DNA of 64,000 nt from Tridacna crocea (lineage: Eukaryota; Mollusca; Bivalvia; Cardiida; Cardiidae), in contig OX031072.1 of assembly GCA_943736015.1 (NCBI GenBank), forward strand, positions 4,925,501 to 4,989,500, given 5' to 3'. The first letter of the stretch is position 1. Each line of letters opens with the position of its first letter. Positions 1 through 10,088 of the stretch are shown here, piece after piece. The position numbers and the translations under genes are program-made. The notes below the pieces were generated by a model. The model had not been told where the DNA came from, ran no database searches, and saw only the letters and a list, made by a program, of their open reading frames with translations.

Positions 1-36
1 TCTAGTCCGAAAGTTTGTCGTTTGGGAAAGGGTTAA
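1..36 (-). mobile_element. 3' end of a C-type TTAA element
   Basis: The window opens inside an element. The sequence ends GTCGTTTGGGAAAGGGTTAA, the same terminus as the C copy at 14291-14519. Only the last 36 bases are present. Confidence 0.75.
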
Positions 37-462
37 TTTTGCAAGGTAAGTGTCAATAACGTATAGAATTCAGCAGATCCTAGTGAAGTATTGGTTTAAA
101 TTTTCTCTGCTGTATTTTATCTCTGTGATATAGCACTTTGCCAGATGAGCTGTACAAATTTCTGGGGACTTGAGTCGGTTTCAATTACTTTGAACGTTTA
201 ATTTCATCTGAACACGTCCCAGATAAAAAAAAACCCATAGGTTTATTGTACGGACCGGATGTGCCAAAAATCTCGCCCATTAACCAAACTCATACTTTTC
301 TTTTTCATTCATGTGATGTCACGAAGACACAAACACCCACTGATTTCAACAACTCTTTCATCTTAAAGAATCAAGTAAATAGCAAATGATTGAAGCTTTG
401 GGAAAACTGGATTTAAGGTAGTAGACCTGTAACACTTCTGGGGCGGCATGGAATAAAATTTC
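37..462. other. no recognisable feature
   Basis: AT-rich sequence with short A runs. I see no coding pattern, hairpin or match to another part of the window. Confidence 0.5.
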
Positions 463-692
463 TTAACCCTTTACTCCATAGATACTCACTTTGACGTATC
501 AACAACAGACAGCTTTTGAAAACATTGTGGGAAAAGGAGAAATTGCTCGTAACGAGCAATTTCTCCTTTTCCCACGATGTTTTCCACTCAATCAGATATT
601 TGTATCCTCATTTGTCCATATTTTTGACATCATATCGTTATTTGCTGCTGAAATGGAAGAGCCCCAATTTGGCATATCAGATAAAGGGTTAA
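463..692 (-). mobile_element. B/C hybrid TTAA palindrome element
   Basis: Flanked by TTAA at both ends. The left end (CTTTACTCCATAGATACTCA) is that of family B, but the central palindrome reads GAGAAATTGCTCGT with CTCCTTTTCCC flanks, as in family C. The right arm matches neither well. It may be a recombinant, or an older member linking the two families. Confidence 0.75.
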
Positions 693-712
693 TAGTTGAT
701 GAATACGAATTT

Positions 713-846
713 ATACAGATATAGTACTTTTGCTCATTTTAAACCGACCAGACTTTTTTTTGACGTGTATCTCGAAATTATTTGTTGATACTTTTGTTAG
801 TTTTCCAGAAAAGGGAGGTAATTATTATCTGCCTTTGTAATAGGAA
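713..846 (+). repeat. dispersed repeat T, copy 1
   Basis: Begins CAGATATAGTACTTTTGC, contains GAAATTATTTGTTGATACTT, and ends around AAAAGGGAGGTAATTATTA. Closely similar sequence recurs at 8252-8395 and, inverted, near 16388 and 46128. No inverted repeat or coding pattern is visible. Confidence 0.75.
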
Positions 847-870
847 TACAAAAGAATTACGAAATATATC

Positions 871-1103
871 TGGGATCTGCGAAAAATGTCAGCCCTGGTC
901 AGACTGCGCGAATTACGCAGGCTGACCAGGGTTGACACTTTTCGCTTTAATTACATTTTCTGTATGAAAAGTGGTCATGGTACCTTGTTATACAATCATT
1001 TTTTAATTATCACCTGAAACTGTCCTGCACTATCGTTGATCTGTTTTCATCTAATTCGATGTACAGAATTCCCAGATGGTCCCCTTTTGCGTGATGGGTC
1101 ACA
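871..1103 (-). mobile_element. F hairpin element, outer left end lost
   Basis: Contains the F hairpin (CCCTGGTCAGACTGCGCGAA and its complement), the CATTTTCTGTATGAAAAGTGG block, and the terminus GCGTGATGGGTCAC. The left terminus is missing about 25 bases compared with the complete copy at 34721-34979. Confidence 0.85.
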
Positions 1104-1152
1104 AATATTTACAAGCAATGGCAACTTTGAAGTAGAATGTTTAAGGTCTTTT

Positions 1153-1530
1153 TTAACTCACATGAGCGTGAAGTGCTCAGGTTGAGCTTTTGCCATCGTA
1201 CTGTGTCTGTCGTCCTGTCCTCAACATTTACTATCACCTTGTAGGCACTGAAGAGGCCACATTTTTAGTCAAATACTCATGAAACCTAGTCGGTGCTTGT
1301 ATTGGTGATATCTTGGACAAGTTCGAAATTAGATAATGATGGGTAAAAAAGTAGGCAACTTGGCAAAATCTTAAAAAACCTTCTTTGCACTGCAGAGGCC
1401 TAACTTTCAGCCTGTAGCTCATAAAACTTGATCAGAATGTTTGTCTAGTTCCATTATCAGTTTGAAAATTTCTTCTCTAATCCGTTGAGCAGTTAAGGCT
1501 TTTGCAGTAGTCTATGGGTTTTCCACGATC
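1153..1530 (+). repeat. dispersed repeat U2 with two internal subunits
   Basis: Starts near CTCACATGAGCGTGAAGTGC and contains GTCTGTCGTCCTGTCC. Two related subunits follow (about 1240-1380 and 1381-1475), each with a GCACTG(A/C)AGAGGCC motif and a CTCATGAAAC/CTCATAAAAC motif. The layout resembles a very common bivalve dispersed repeat, from memory only. Confidence 0.5.
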
Positions 1531-1786
1531 TATGTCATGGTTAGAATTTAAAATTTAATTCCTAGACTCCCTTTTCTAGGAAACAGCCTTGACGCCAAGA
1601 CGGTACAAGTTTTAAAAGATTCTCGCGTGAGATGACCTCCTGTCATTAAATGTGGATATCTCTTTTTTGAGGTTTCTAACTAGTAAATCCAATTATCAGG
1701 GCTAAGGGGAAAAATCCGGGGATCAGACAGAAATAATTGTACACGTATTAAGCAGGTTGTAAACTTGTCTGGTCCATCCTAGAAAT

Positions 1787-2012
1787 TTACCCCTTAGGCG
1801 AGTTAATGATCTTTTCCGGACAACGTAGATCAAGATCAGACTGCACGGAACGTGCAGTCTGATCTTGGATCTATGCTGTCCGGATAAGGAGATATCTGTC
1901 CCCCCCCCCAAAAAAAAAAAAGAAATGAAATAGAAAAAAAAGCACACACACATTTAGTTTTTACCATCAGCATGAAAGTTTCATTTCAGTTCTATAGCAG
2001 GATAAGGGTTAA
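1787..2012 (+). mobile_element. D element (TTAA hairpin MITE)
   Basis: Left end TTACCCCTTAGG is a one-base variant of TTAACCCTTAGG. The hairpin GATCAAGATCAGACTGCAC pairs with its complement at about 1850-1872. The right end is AGGATAAGGGTTAA. A C/A homopolymer tract interrupts the interior near 1901-1921. Confidence 0.85.
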
Positions 2013-2015
2013 ATT

Positions 2016-2115
2016 ACGAACTGAACCTAGCTATGTAAGTACGAACTGAACCTAGCTATGTAAGTACGAACTGAACCTAGCTATGTAAGTACGAACTGAA
2101 CCTAGCTATGTAAGT
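2016..2115. repeat. 25-bp tandem repeat, four identical units
   Basis: The unit ACGAACTGAACCTAGCTATG plus TAAGT occurs exactly four times with no mismatch (100 bp). It starts four bases after the end of a D element. The perfect identity implies recent expansion. Confidence 0.97.
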
Positions 2116-2408
2116 CAGTGCGCAGGCTGAGCTGGCTTGACACTTTCTGCAGATTTGTTAAAAAGCCTATACACTGAACTTGACGTATTTAGTTTGCGAT
2201 GGGTTTACATTGCCAGTCACATTTTTTTTTTCAGTTTGATCAATAAGGTATAAACTTAGCGTTATTTAATAACTAGAATTATTTTGCCTCCCAAATCGGA
2301 TTGGCAGTACCGAGTTGATGAAATAAAATTAGATAGATAATTGTATGGTCGAAAGTAGAAAGTGAAGCGCATTATTAGTACATTGTGTAAGTTATACTTT
2401 ATACGGGC

Positions 2409-2409
<1 letters not shown>

Positions 2410-2470
<61 letters not shown>
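2410..2470. repeat. (AG)n microsatellite
   Basis: About 30 uninterrupted AG dinucleotides. Apparent peptides across it (Arg-Glu or Ser-Leu runs) are artefacts. Confidence 0.98.
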
Positions 2471-2472
<2 letters not shown>

Positions 2473-2798
2473 CGGACGAACGGTATCATGCAAGTACAGG
2501 CCCTTAAGGCGCAGTCTTATCCTTTGTCTACACTGTCCGATATCCTCAGTTCCTTGTATTCTGCCTGGATAAAAAATGTTACCTTACCGAACTTACCTTA
2601 GTGAATTTTACATTAGAAGAAATGTCACTTTCATTTATCCAGCTTAATGAACAAGAAAAATTGAATTACTGATGGTAAGACAAAAAGAAACCCCAGCCTT
2701 TGATTACACGTAATGCCTTTACTTTCACGTCTGCCTTTATGTTTTTTTTTTCTTTCCCAAACTATTGTATTTCACGTGATCACTTTCAAGAGCAATCT

Positions 2799-2889
2799 CG
2801 GTTTAACCAATCAAAAGGTGTGTTGCTTTCAAATTTTGAAAATTCTACAGATTAAGACTAGCAATTAAGAATATTGGTAAATACTGACC
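2799..2889. mobile_element. H element remnant
   Basis: Carries GTTTAACCAATCAAAAGGTG, the CTTTCAAATTTTGAAAATTC block and AAGACTAGCAATTAAGAATA, matching the right half of the H elements at 8523-8709 and 51787-51989. The left half is unrecognisable. Confidence 0.55.
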
Positions 2890-3261
2890 TCGCTTCTGCA
2901 CTGTTACACTGCTGTCACACTCTTTCTCAAGGTTATTTCATACAACACTAGTATTCATCACAAAACGACACTGATAATGGTATGTTTAAACAACGGAGCT
3001 TGTTCCGTCCTTACCTTATTCTAAACTGAACATTCTCGTCTGCTTGGGAGTAAGGCCACGTGCATTCATTAACTAGATTTGGAATTTAGCAATACAATTG
3101 AAAGGTATAGTTACCAGGAAAGACTGAATTCTTTAAGGATCATTCCTCCTCGTGACTCAGTCAGTTAGTACAAATTGAACTTTATGGATACATAATCATA
3201 TAATGGCTAGTCAAGAGCACTGCTCATTTATATTGAATCTCTTTGCTAAATATCACAAGCA
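2890..3261. other. no recognisable feature
   Basis: Unique-looking AT-rich sequence. No hairpin, repeat or coding signal was identified. Confidence 0.45.
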
Positions 3262-3821
3262 TGTACCACGATTTACTGACTGGAACCAGAGTTTCACTAA
3301 ATCGTACCAAAGTTTCATCATTTGATACCAAAGTTTCATCAAGTTGTACTAAAATTTCCACACATTTCACCTAAATGTTACCAACATGTCAACAACTGTC
3401 ACCAACTGGTACCAAAGTTTCACCAACTGGTACCAAAGTTTCATCAACTGGTACCAAAGTTTCATCAAGTTGTACCAAAGTTTCAACAACTGGTACCAAA
3501 GTGTCAACAACTGGTACCAAGGTTTCACCAACTGGTACAAAGTTTCACTAACTGGTACCGAAGTTTCTCCAATCGGTACCCAATTTTTACTAAATTGTAC
3601 AAAATTGTCGCCAACTTGTACCAAAGTTTAGTTAACTGGTACCAACGTTTCACCAGCTGATTCAAGATTTCACCATCAGGTAACAAAGTTTTACCAACTG
3701 ATTCCGTGGTTTTACCAACTGGAACCTAGGTTTTACCAACTTGCACTAAATTTTCACTAAGCGATACCAAAGTTTCACCAACTGGTACCTAATTTCTTCC
3801 AAATTGGTACCAACATTTCAT
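3262..3821. repeat. 21-bp minisatellite, about 26 diverged units
   Basis: The unit is close to GTACCAAAGTTTCACCAACT plus G. Units vary at several positions and the ends are more degraded than the middle. Because 21 is a multiple of three and the unit lacks stops in several frames, heptad-repeat readings appear on both strands (LVPKFHQ or NWYQSFT on plus). I treat these as by-products of the satellite. No promoter, start context or splice site marks them as coding. Confidence 0.93.
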
Positions 3822-3839
3822 GGACGGTTACACAGCACG

Positions 3840-4270
3840 ATAGATAAAGCCCTAGTGGCTCGATAGGCGACCTGGGTTGCTTACAAGGGATTAAGCGTTA
3901 AAGATTCCACCTCACGGATCTGGATCATACATCCAGATCTTGGAACGACACTATACAATTAATATCAATAGTTCCCGTGATAGAAGCTTTCCAAGCAATC
4001 AGGGATAGATGGTTTTTGTAATGAATGTTGAAAACTATCAGTGTCACGTATTAAACCTTTTTGAAACAATTCCATATTTTACGAACTGCCTCAGGAAGAA
4101 TTATTGTGAAAAAAATGAGGAAACGGGAAAAAAAGATGGTTTCGAGCATCCCCCATGCTTCTCGCTATTTCAAAAACAGGTCTAGTCATTTGAAACTCAT
4201 TTACTATACCGTCTGCAAAGAATTTCAATTTTGATTAATATATCGGTTTGTTGTCTGGTAGAAAATTTTA
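3840..4270. other. no recognisable feature
   Basis: Unique-looking sequence between the minisatellite and a decayed A element. Confidence 0.4.
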
Positions 4271-4274
4271 GCTT

Positions 4275-4478
4275 TATATGAAACAATCTCGAGTTTTAAC
4301 GACAATGACGAGGAAGGTTTTTTGAAAGTTGTTTTGGGAAAAGGAGAAAATGCGGATACCAGATTTTATCCGTTTTTTGCAGGGTTTTGTACCTTTTCAA
4401 GAACAAGTGATTTCGTTAGCGATGACTTTCAATATCGAACAATCTAAAATTTCATATCTGGTAATTTTTAGAGTTTAA
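4275..4478 (-). mobile_element. decayed A element
   Basis: Recognised by CTCGAGTTTTAACGAC, GTTTTGGGAAAAGGAGAAAA and the right-end AATCTAAAATTTCATATCTG followed by GAGTTTAA. The right half of the palindrome has drifted (ATTTTATCCGTTTTTTG). It shares its TTAA (4475-4478) with the D element that follows. Confidence 0.7.
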
Positions 4479-4666
4479 CCTTTAGGCTGCCCAAGCGCGA
4501 TTCAAGGGCCTTTAGTAGACACTATAGATCAAGACCAGACTGCACAGGACGTTCTGTCTGGTCTTTGATCTACCCTGATCGATGGGTAGATATTTGTTTC
4601 TGAAAATGTAACTTTGACAAAAAGACACTATTTCGTTTTTTTTACTATCAGTCAAAAAATTCATTA
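4475..4666 (+). mobile_element. D element, right end disrupted
   Basis: Starts TTAACCTTTAGGCTGCCCAA. The diverged hairpin reads CAAGACCAGACTGCACAGGA with partner TCTGTCTGGTCTTTGATC. The TTTTTACTATCAGTC block is present, then at about 4663 the sequence passes into an A-type left arm instead of the usual AAGGGTTAA end. Confidence 0.75.
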
Positions 4667-4735
4667 ACTGGCTACCACATGAGAAAAATGAAGACTTATC
4701 CGAATTGAAAGCGTTTTTAAACCGGCGATTACGTA
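4667..4735 (+). mobile_element. A element left-arm fragment
   Basis: GGCTACCACATGAGAAAAAT then CTTATCCGAATTGAAAGCGT is the outer left arm of family A. The central palindrome and right arm are missing. Confidence 0.55.
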
Positions 4736-5212
4736 ATCGCTGTTTTAATGATATCGGTTTCAAGGTGAATATGAAATTTTATGATGAATTGTTTAAGACA
4801 CTCTTTCCTGAGTACATTATCGCTTATAGCCTGTCACCAAATAATTAATTAAGTCCTCGCTGTTTTTTTTTTCAGTACTGTCAGTACTTTGATTTCTAAT
4901 GAAACCCTCGATATGCAAGGCTGTAAATCAACGGTATGTCTGGAAAACTGTAGAATGATTCCAATTACTCTTCTTCACACTTTTTTTTTGTAACGTGTTT
5001 ATTTTTTGTCAACATGGACTATTTATTTAACGAAATGAAATACTTGATGGAATTTGGAAGTGATAATAAAATTGGAGCCATGATCTGTGAGAAAGGGGGA
5101 CTTAATACATTTGCCAAAAAGTATCGACCCAGGTCAGCCTGCGCAGTCCGCGCAGGCTGACCTGGGCCGAAACTATTTGACTTTCGGTTAATTCTCTGTA
5201 TGAGAAAGGACC

Positions 5213-5514
5213 CCAAGCCCCGGTTGCCTATGCAGTCTGTAGTGTACTGGACTTTATTTCAGGGATCGTTGGTTCGATTCCCTGTTCGGCCATTTTCTGT
5301 CCAAGGATCCATGATAGTCAGTGCGACACGATTCATTCCCCTCTTACCGCTTACCATTTTCTTTTTTTTGCAGAAGTTTATGTGGGAAAACAGCCAGTGG
5401 TTTAGAAAGAATATTTCGTGGAGTACTGGTAAAAAAAATTCCAGGAAAGCATGGGTAGGGTGAACTAACCGCCGCGGTATAACTGAAATAAGGTTGAAAA
5501 CGACGTTAAACTCC
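5213..5514 (+). mobile_element. tRNA-derived SINE inside E
   Basis: A tRNA-like head carries a B-box match GGTTCGATTCC (5271-5281). The tail reads CCGCGGTATAACTGAAATAA then GTTGAAAACGACGTTAAAC, a 3' motif I associate with bivalve SINEs. An internal piece (TATGTGGGAAAACAGCCAGTGG region) recurs inverted in the SINE at 62848-63104. No functional tRNA fold is visible. Confidence 0.75.
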
Positions 5515-5528
5515 ATATCATCAGTCAA

Positions 5529-5759
5529 TTAACCCATTACCACACAATCCCTACTTTCGACGCCCCTGAGAAAGAAGCCTTTTGAAAACACTATGGGAAA
5601 AGTAGAAAATGCTGGTAAACAGCATTTTCTCCTTTTCCCACAGTGTTTTCTCTCCTTCTCAGAACAAATTTCTATTTTTTTTTGTCACCTTTATTTTGTC
5701 GTCTGCAAGTGCTTTCAATTTGGACCAGTCTAAAATGTTCTCGTGTGGTAATGAGTTAA
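5529..5759 (-). mobile_element. A element (TTAA MITE)
   Basis: TTAACCCATTACCACACAAT to GGTAATGAGTTAA, 231 bp. The palindrome has a small asymmetry (GCTGGTAAACAGCATTTTC). It lies within the remains of the E element. Confidence 0.9.
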
Positions 5760-5868
5760 AGGACCAGTGTACCACATGACTCAGTAGGTCGTTGCACAAA
5801 ATGATTTTTTTTCCGGATCTATAATACTGTGAGGACTTGCTTGGCAATCATGCATCACACAGAATGCA

Positions 5869-6099
5869 TTAACTCATTACCAAACGACAAAATTTTAGGT
5901 TTGTCCAAATTGAAAGTATTTGCAGACGACAAAATAAAATTGACTGAAAATTCGAAAATTTGTTTTGTGAAAGGTAGAAAACATTGTGGGAAAAGGAGAA
6001 AATGCTGGTTACCAGCATTTTCTCCTTTTTCCACAATGTTTTCTAACGCCTTTTTTTCTCAGGGTCGTCAAAAGTAGGGATTGTGTGGTAATGGGTTAA
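5869..6099 (+). mobile_element. A element inserted at the TTAA of E
   Basis: 231 bp with TTAA on both sides. The flanks AGAATGCA and GCCCTCTTTTTC join into the E terminus seen uninterrupted at 18078. The palindrome GGAGAAAATGCTGGTTACCA is complete. The same E site is hit again at 42079. Confidence 0.93.
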
Positions 6100-6358
6100 G
6101 CCCTCTTTTTCACAGAGCATTTACTCAATTTCTGGATGCTTTTTATTTTCTTTCTCTTCTTCTTAAATGGCTTATTGGTTTTCCCTCCAGCGTGCTAAAT
6201 AAAACTTAAATGGGCAATTTTCGGGAGCAATATTGGACCCAATCACTGCAAATAAACACTTTAAAAGATTGCGCAGTTTTATAATTGTCCGATTCGACAG
6301 GATTTGTAGACGACAAGGGAGCTGAAAATATTGTGGGAAAACAAGTTGAAAAGGCTGG

Positions 6359-6549
6359 TTGATCTATCTATCTATATATCTATCTATCTAATTCAATTCA
6401 ATTCCATTCAATTCAAATCTATCGATCAACCAATCAATCAATTCCATTCAATTCAATCAATAAATCGACCGATCAATCAATCAATCAATCAATCAATCTA
6501 CCAATCAGTCAGTCAGTCAATCAATCAATCAATCAATCAATCAATCTAG
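6359..6549. repeat. low-complexity tetranucleotide tract
   Basis: Starts as ATCT repeats and passes through ATTCA-type units into a long CAAT run (about 6470-6545). Imperfect microsatellite. Confidence 0.95.
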
Positions 6550-6852
6550 TGAATCATGAAAATTTTATTTCCAGTCATTTAATGATTAAATGAAAAAAAT
6601 CATTTGGTCTATCTTTCTTTTAATCAGTCCTTCAAGACTTTTTTCTTGTTGACATTTCTTGAATTAATGATCCATTAATTGACACTCGACGATTTAGTCC
6701 CATATCTCGTGATGCCTGCCATTTATACCATAGATATAGGGACGCTAATAACATAAATAGTACGTGGTGTGGGATGGTCGATCATTGATAAGATTTCTTT
6801 TAATGCCTCGAGTACATGGAAAACAGTCAGATAGGGTAGGATATCAGTCTGT

Positions 6853-7068
6853 TTAACCCTTCGGCTGCTTAGCTCGACTCACTGACCTGTTGCAGACAGT
6901 GTAGATCCAAGATCAGACTGCACAGAACGTGCAGTCTGATCTTGGATCTACACTGTCCAATAAGGAGATATTTTTTCTTACTCAAAAATAAGTTTGAAAT
7001 AACATTTTCGTCAAAACAGTTTTTTGTCCCTGTAGCTATCGGATTGAAAGTTTTATTTGGCCTGTTTA
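6853..7068 (+). mobile_element. D element, right end degraded
   Basis: TTAACCCTTCGGCTGCTTAG start. The strong hairpin AGATCCAAGATCAGACTGCA pairs with its complement at 6931-6953. The right half keeps GTAGCTATCGGATTGAAAG but ends CCTGTTTAAG in place of AAGGGTTAA. Confidence 0.85.
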
Positions 7069-7089
7069 AGAACCATAAGAGCTGAACAA

Positions 7090-7755
7090 GTTTCATTTAT
7101 TTACTTGTTTCACACCTATTTTTAATTATGAAGGAAGCAAAAAAAATCTTATACAAACCCATGATTGATATAATTGCTAAGGGCCCTAAATGGTACAAGT
7201 ACCTCGTATGCTTAGTTGCATGTGCGCATGCATTTTGAAGCGCATGCTTGCATGACCCAAAAGTACCAGATCCAGACTATAGATAAAATGACAAGATACA
7301 GTGTCCTGTCACGTGACAAGGATCTACCATCCCATCTTTACAAGTCCTGCGTGACAACGTGACATTCTCTTTCATTTAACCAATTACGGACATATTTTGA
7401 GCGACGGAGGAAGCTTGCGGGGAAATTTATGAAAAGAGCATCCGGTGTTTTGTGTGTAAGGTTCAAAGGCGAGACACATGTGTAACGGCAATAAACAAAA
7501 CTTTAAGCTTGCGGCAACCTCGAGAATTGTTCGATATTTTATCACTCTTACTGCTTCTCTGATTGATTAGAGCTGTTTCTGTTGTTAAATGCCAAAAGGT
7601 AAAAATGGGAGACATTTTTGCAGAAAAGGAAATACGTTTTTTTTTTCCATTTCATATTGTTCAATGTTCTGTCACTTTTATGGCTTCATCCAGGAGAGAT
7701 GGACGTTTTACCTGTCGTATTTTGGTTTTTCCTTTCACAACCAGTGCCTCCCTAT
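7090..7755. other. no recognisable feature; small GCGCATGC repeat
   Basis: Mostly unique sequence. Near 7216-7255 there is a short GCATGTGCGCATGC / GCGCATGCTTGCATG pair. Short open frames at 7563-7812 overlap each other and show no coding bias. Confidence 0.4.
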
Positions 7756-7756
7756 A

Positions 7757-7955
7757 AGTTTCATAAAAGCGAAACATTTAAAAAGAAATCGAATATAGTC
7801 AAACGTGGTTGAATTTCATAAAAGTGAACAAGAAATTGAATATAGTTAAACCTAGCTAATTTTCTTAAAAGCAGAGACAATTAAAAAGAAATTGAATAAA
7901 GTCAGATCTGGTTAAGTTTCATAAAAGTACAGACATTTAAAAAGAAATTGTAAAA
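7757..7955. repeat. degenerate ~55-bp tandem repeat, four units
   Basis: Each unit has TTTCATAAAAG, then CATTTAAAAAGAAAT, GAATATAGTCA and a short GTGGTT/CTAGCT/CTGGTT spacer. Units two and four carry small deletions. It sits just upstream of an H element. Confidence 0.8.
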
Positions 7956-7973
7956 GAATTGTAAAAAAACGTT

Positions 7974-8130
7974 CTTGTCTCAGTCTCCGGTGTTTTCTAA
8001 ATCTGAAAGTCACACAACGTCTGATTGGCTAAACTAAATGGTTTAGCCAATCAGAAGTTGTGTGACTTACAAATTTAGAAAATCTTAGAGAATAAGACTA
8101 ACAATATTCTTAAGAATGGTGGGTGAATAC
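7974..8130. mobile_element. H element (near-palindromic)
   Basis: The centre CTGATTGGCTAAAC..GTTTAGCCAATCAGA forms a long hairpin. Outer blocks CTAAATCTGAAAGTCACACA and TGTGACTTACAAATTTAG pair. The right end is GAATGGTGGGTGAATAC; the left terminus is worn. Confidence 0.8.
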
Positions 8131-8251
8131 TGGTTCTGATTCTAGCGACCACAAAAAGAACCATTGGGACTTTGAGGTAACATTAGTATCATTTCGGCAA
8201 TCACATTTTGCCGAACAACATTCTCGACATTTGATAAAGGCAGATTTGTAC

Positions 8252-8395
8252 AGATATAATACTTTTGCACATGTTTAACCGACCAGAAATTCCTTTGATG
8301 TCTATCTTGAAATTATTTGTTGATACTTTTGTTTCCTTAAAAGGGAGGTAATTATCATATCCTTTTGTAATGAGAATATAGTGGTTTAAGATTTA
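8252..8395 (+). repeat. dispersed repeat T, copy 2
   Basis: CAGATATAATACTTTTGCAC through GAAATTATTTGTTGATACTT to AAAAGGGAGGTAATTATCAT, colinear with copy 1 at 713-846. Confidence 0.8.
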
Positions 8396-8522
8396 TAAAT
8401 GATAATTCTTGGAAGGACAAAAAGGAAAAAGTGGCTCGGTGAAAGTAGTACAATAATACTCATTTTTAAAATTAGCAAATCTTGTAGGATAATATTACAG
8501 TGGAAATAGCTTTTCCTGTTAC

Positions 8523-8709
8523 GGGTCCACTACGTTAAGAAATTCATTGTTCTATTCTCCAGCCTTTTCTACAATTGAGAGTAATAATTTCTGATTAGCT
8601 GAACCATTTGGTTAAGCCAATCAGAAGTTTTGTTACTTTCAAATTTAACAAAAAAACTTTTAAAATAAGACAAAGGGTGTTCTTGAGAATGGTTGGTGCC
8701 TACGAGCCC
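8523..8709. mobile_element. H element with both termini
   Basis: Begins GGGTCCACTACG and ends GAATGGTTGGTGCCTACGAG plus CCC. The central arms GATTAGCTGAACC and GGTTAAGCCAATCAG have one or two mismatches. 187 bp. Confidence 0.75.
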
Positions 8710-10088
8710 TGCAGGTCAGGAAGCGGAAAAGATCTGTAGGTCCATGTGAAACAAAAACTAATTGGTTGTGGTGAAGTGTTAGCCCAGTATTGTACCAGAC
8801 TTATTGCTTTTCTTTTCCTACTCGAGACAGTTTTTACAATAAATAGATTTATATTTCCTTATCTAGGTCAAAGCCTGCCTATGTCCAGTGTTCAAAAGGA
8901 AATCCAATGTAAATTCTTAATTTTGTGAGTTAAATGATAAATAAATACATTCGGATAAGTTCTAACTGTATATAAAACTTTAATTAAGATCAACGATAAA
9001 AACCTGGAAATACAATTACCAGCATCTATGAAACATCAATTAAAGGAGCACAAACTAGTAAATTTTCTCGTCGGATAATTACTTTTTTCCATTCACTTCA
9101 GAGTTTAAGACATTTCTCTTAACTATACAACCATTTATCTTCACAGAACATTTGATTTTCAAGTGGTTCACTTTTATCTTTTCACGGAAATGGAATCGAA
9201 TGAAACTTTTGGCGCTCTATTTCAGATAAAAAACAAGTACAACTGATGCAAAAAAGAGATATGGAGAGAGAAAAATAAATTCTCTCTACACAATGAGAAA
9301 TTCGCCTTATAACAAGCAAATGTCTCCTTTTTCTTCTTGGAGTTTTTCTTCTAACTTTGCATAAAATTCTTTCCTTACGAAAAACAGTTTTAGGTCAATA
9401 TGAAAAAATTCAAATTGTGCATTGTCACTTTTGTTTTAGGTCAGGATGTAAACTAACATGTCGGAAAGTGTAGATCAATGACCAAACCGTACGTTCTGTG
9501 CATTCCCCTTTTTAAATACTCTGTCTGCAAACATCTTGAGTGAATTTCATAATGCTAAAGGTTAAGAAAAAATAAAATGTGTCAAGAGGTAAATCAGAAT
9601 CAATACAACATTATTTTTGTCTGGCAATCAAAAACACATTAAGCTATTCTTTGTGGTTTTATTCAGGTCAAACGCTATCAAAGAGTCCCACGCATTTTTT
9701 TTAATCAATGCAATTGCCTGGAAGATAAATAAGAAAACACGTGTACGTACGTATTCCCTATTAAATTGTTTTTTCTCATCATAATTTGACCTGTTACTGT
9801 TGACATGTTTTAAACGGAAGTAAAAGTCGCATTACCGCAAACCGAGAATGGTGCCGTCGCTATCAAAAGTAGATCATCCATTTTACAGCCTTCCCAGGCT
9901 TTAATCAGCCATAAGTATTCAATAGGACTTATCCTTCAAAATGGATATTTATCTCATTTTTATACGTTTGCCATACAACAACAAAATTTATGGAGATATA
10001 CAAAGACTAGGTTGTCAGCCCGCCGTCCGAAAGTGCTGTCAGGTTTTTCTTCCTCCTCCTATAGTTTTCAACCATATTTGCTGAGATT
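8710..10088. other. 1.4 kb without a recognised element
   Basis: AT-rich, unique-looking sequence. A weak D-like phrase (GTGTAGATCAATGACCAAAC) occurs near 9468-9510 without a hairpin partner. No credible coding region. Confidence 0.4.

Larger units (their letters stand above)
5084..6122 (+). mobile_element. E element split by a SINE and two A elements
   Basis: The E pieces are 5084-5212 (GGGGGACTTAATACATTTGC and the hairpin CAGGTCAGCCTGCGCAGTCC), about 5760-5868 (GGATCTATAATACTGTGAGG ... CATCACACAGAATGCA) and 6100-6122 (GCCCTCTTTTTCACAGAGCA). Removing the insertions leaves about 270 bp, near the 255 bp of the undisturbed copy at 17862. The order of pieces fits one original element with three later insertions. 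Confidence 0.75.

Noticed and set aside
2262..2601. Ser-Leu and Arg-Glu repeat peptides
   Set aside because: Direct translations of the AG dinucleotide repeat.
3322..3660. 112-residue LVPKFHQ-repeat reading
   Set aside because: It follows the 21-bp satellite exactly, and the same DNA is open in another plus frame and on the minus strand, so openness has no coding value. No start context or splice signals.
5113..5170. Rho-independent terminators at GC-rich hairpins (also 55080, 23335)
   Set aside because: The hairpins belong to dispersed E and G elements with many copies; no bacterial gene context.
6427..6548. CRISPR-like array
   Set aside because: CAAT repeats are a simple microsatellite without spacers, and the genome is eukaryotic.
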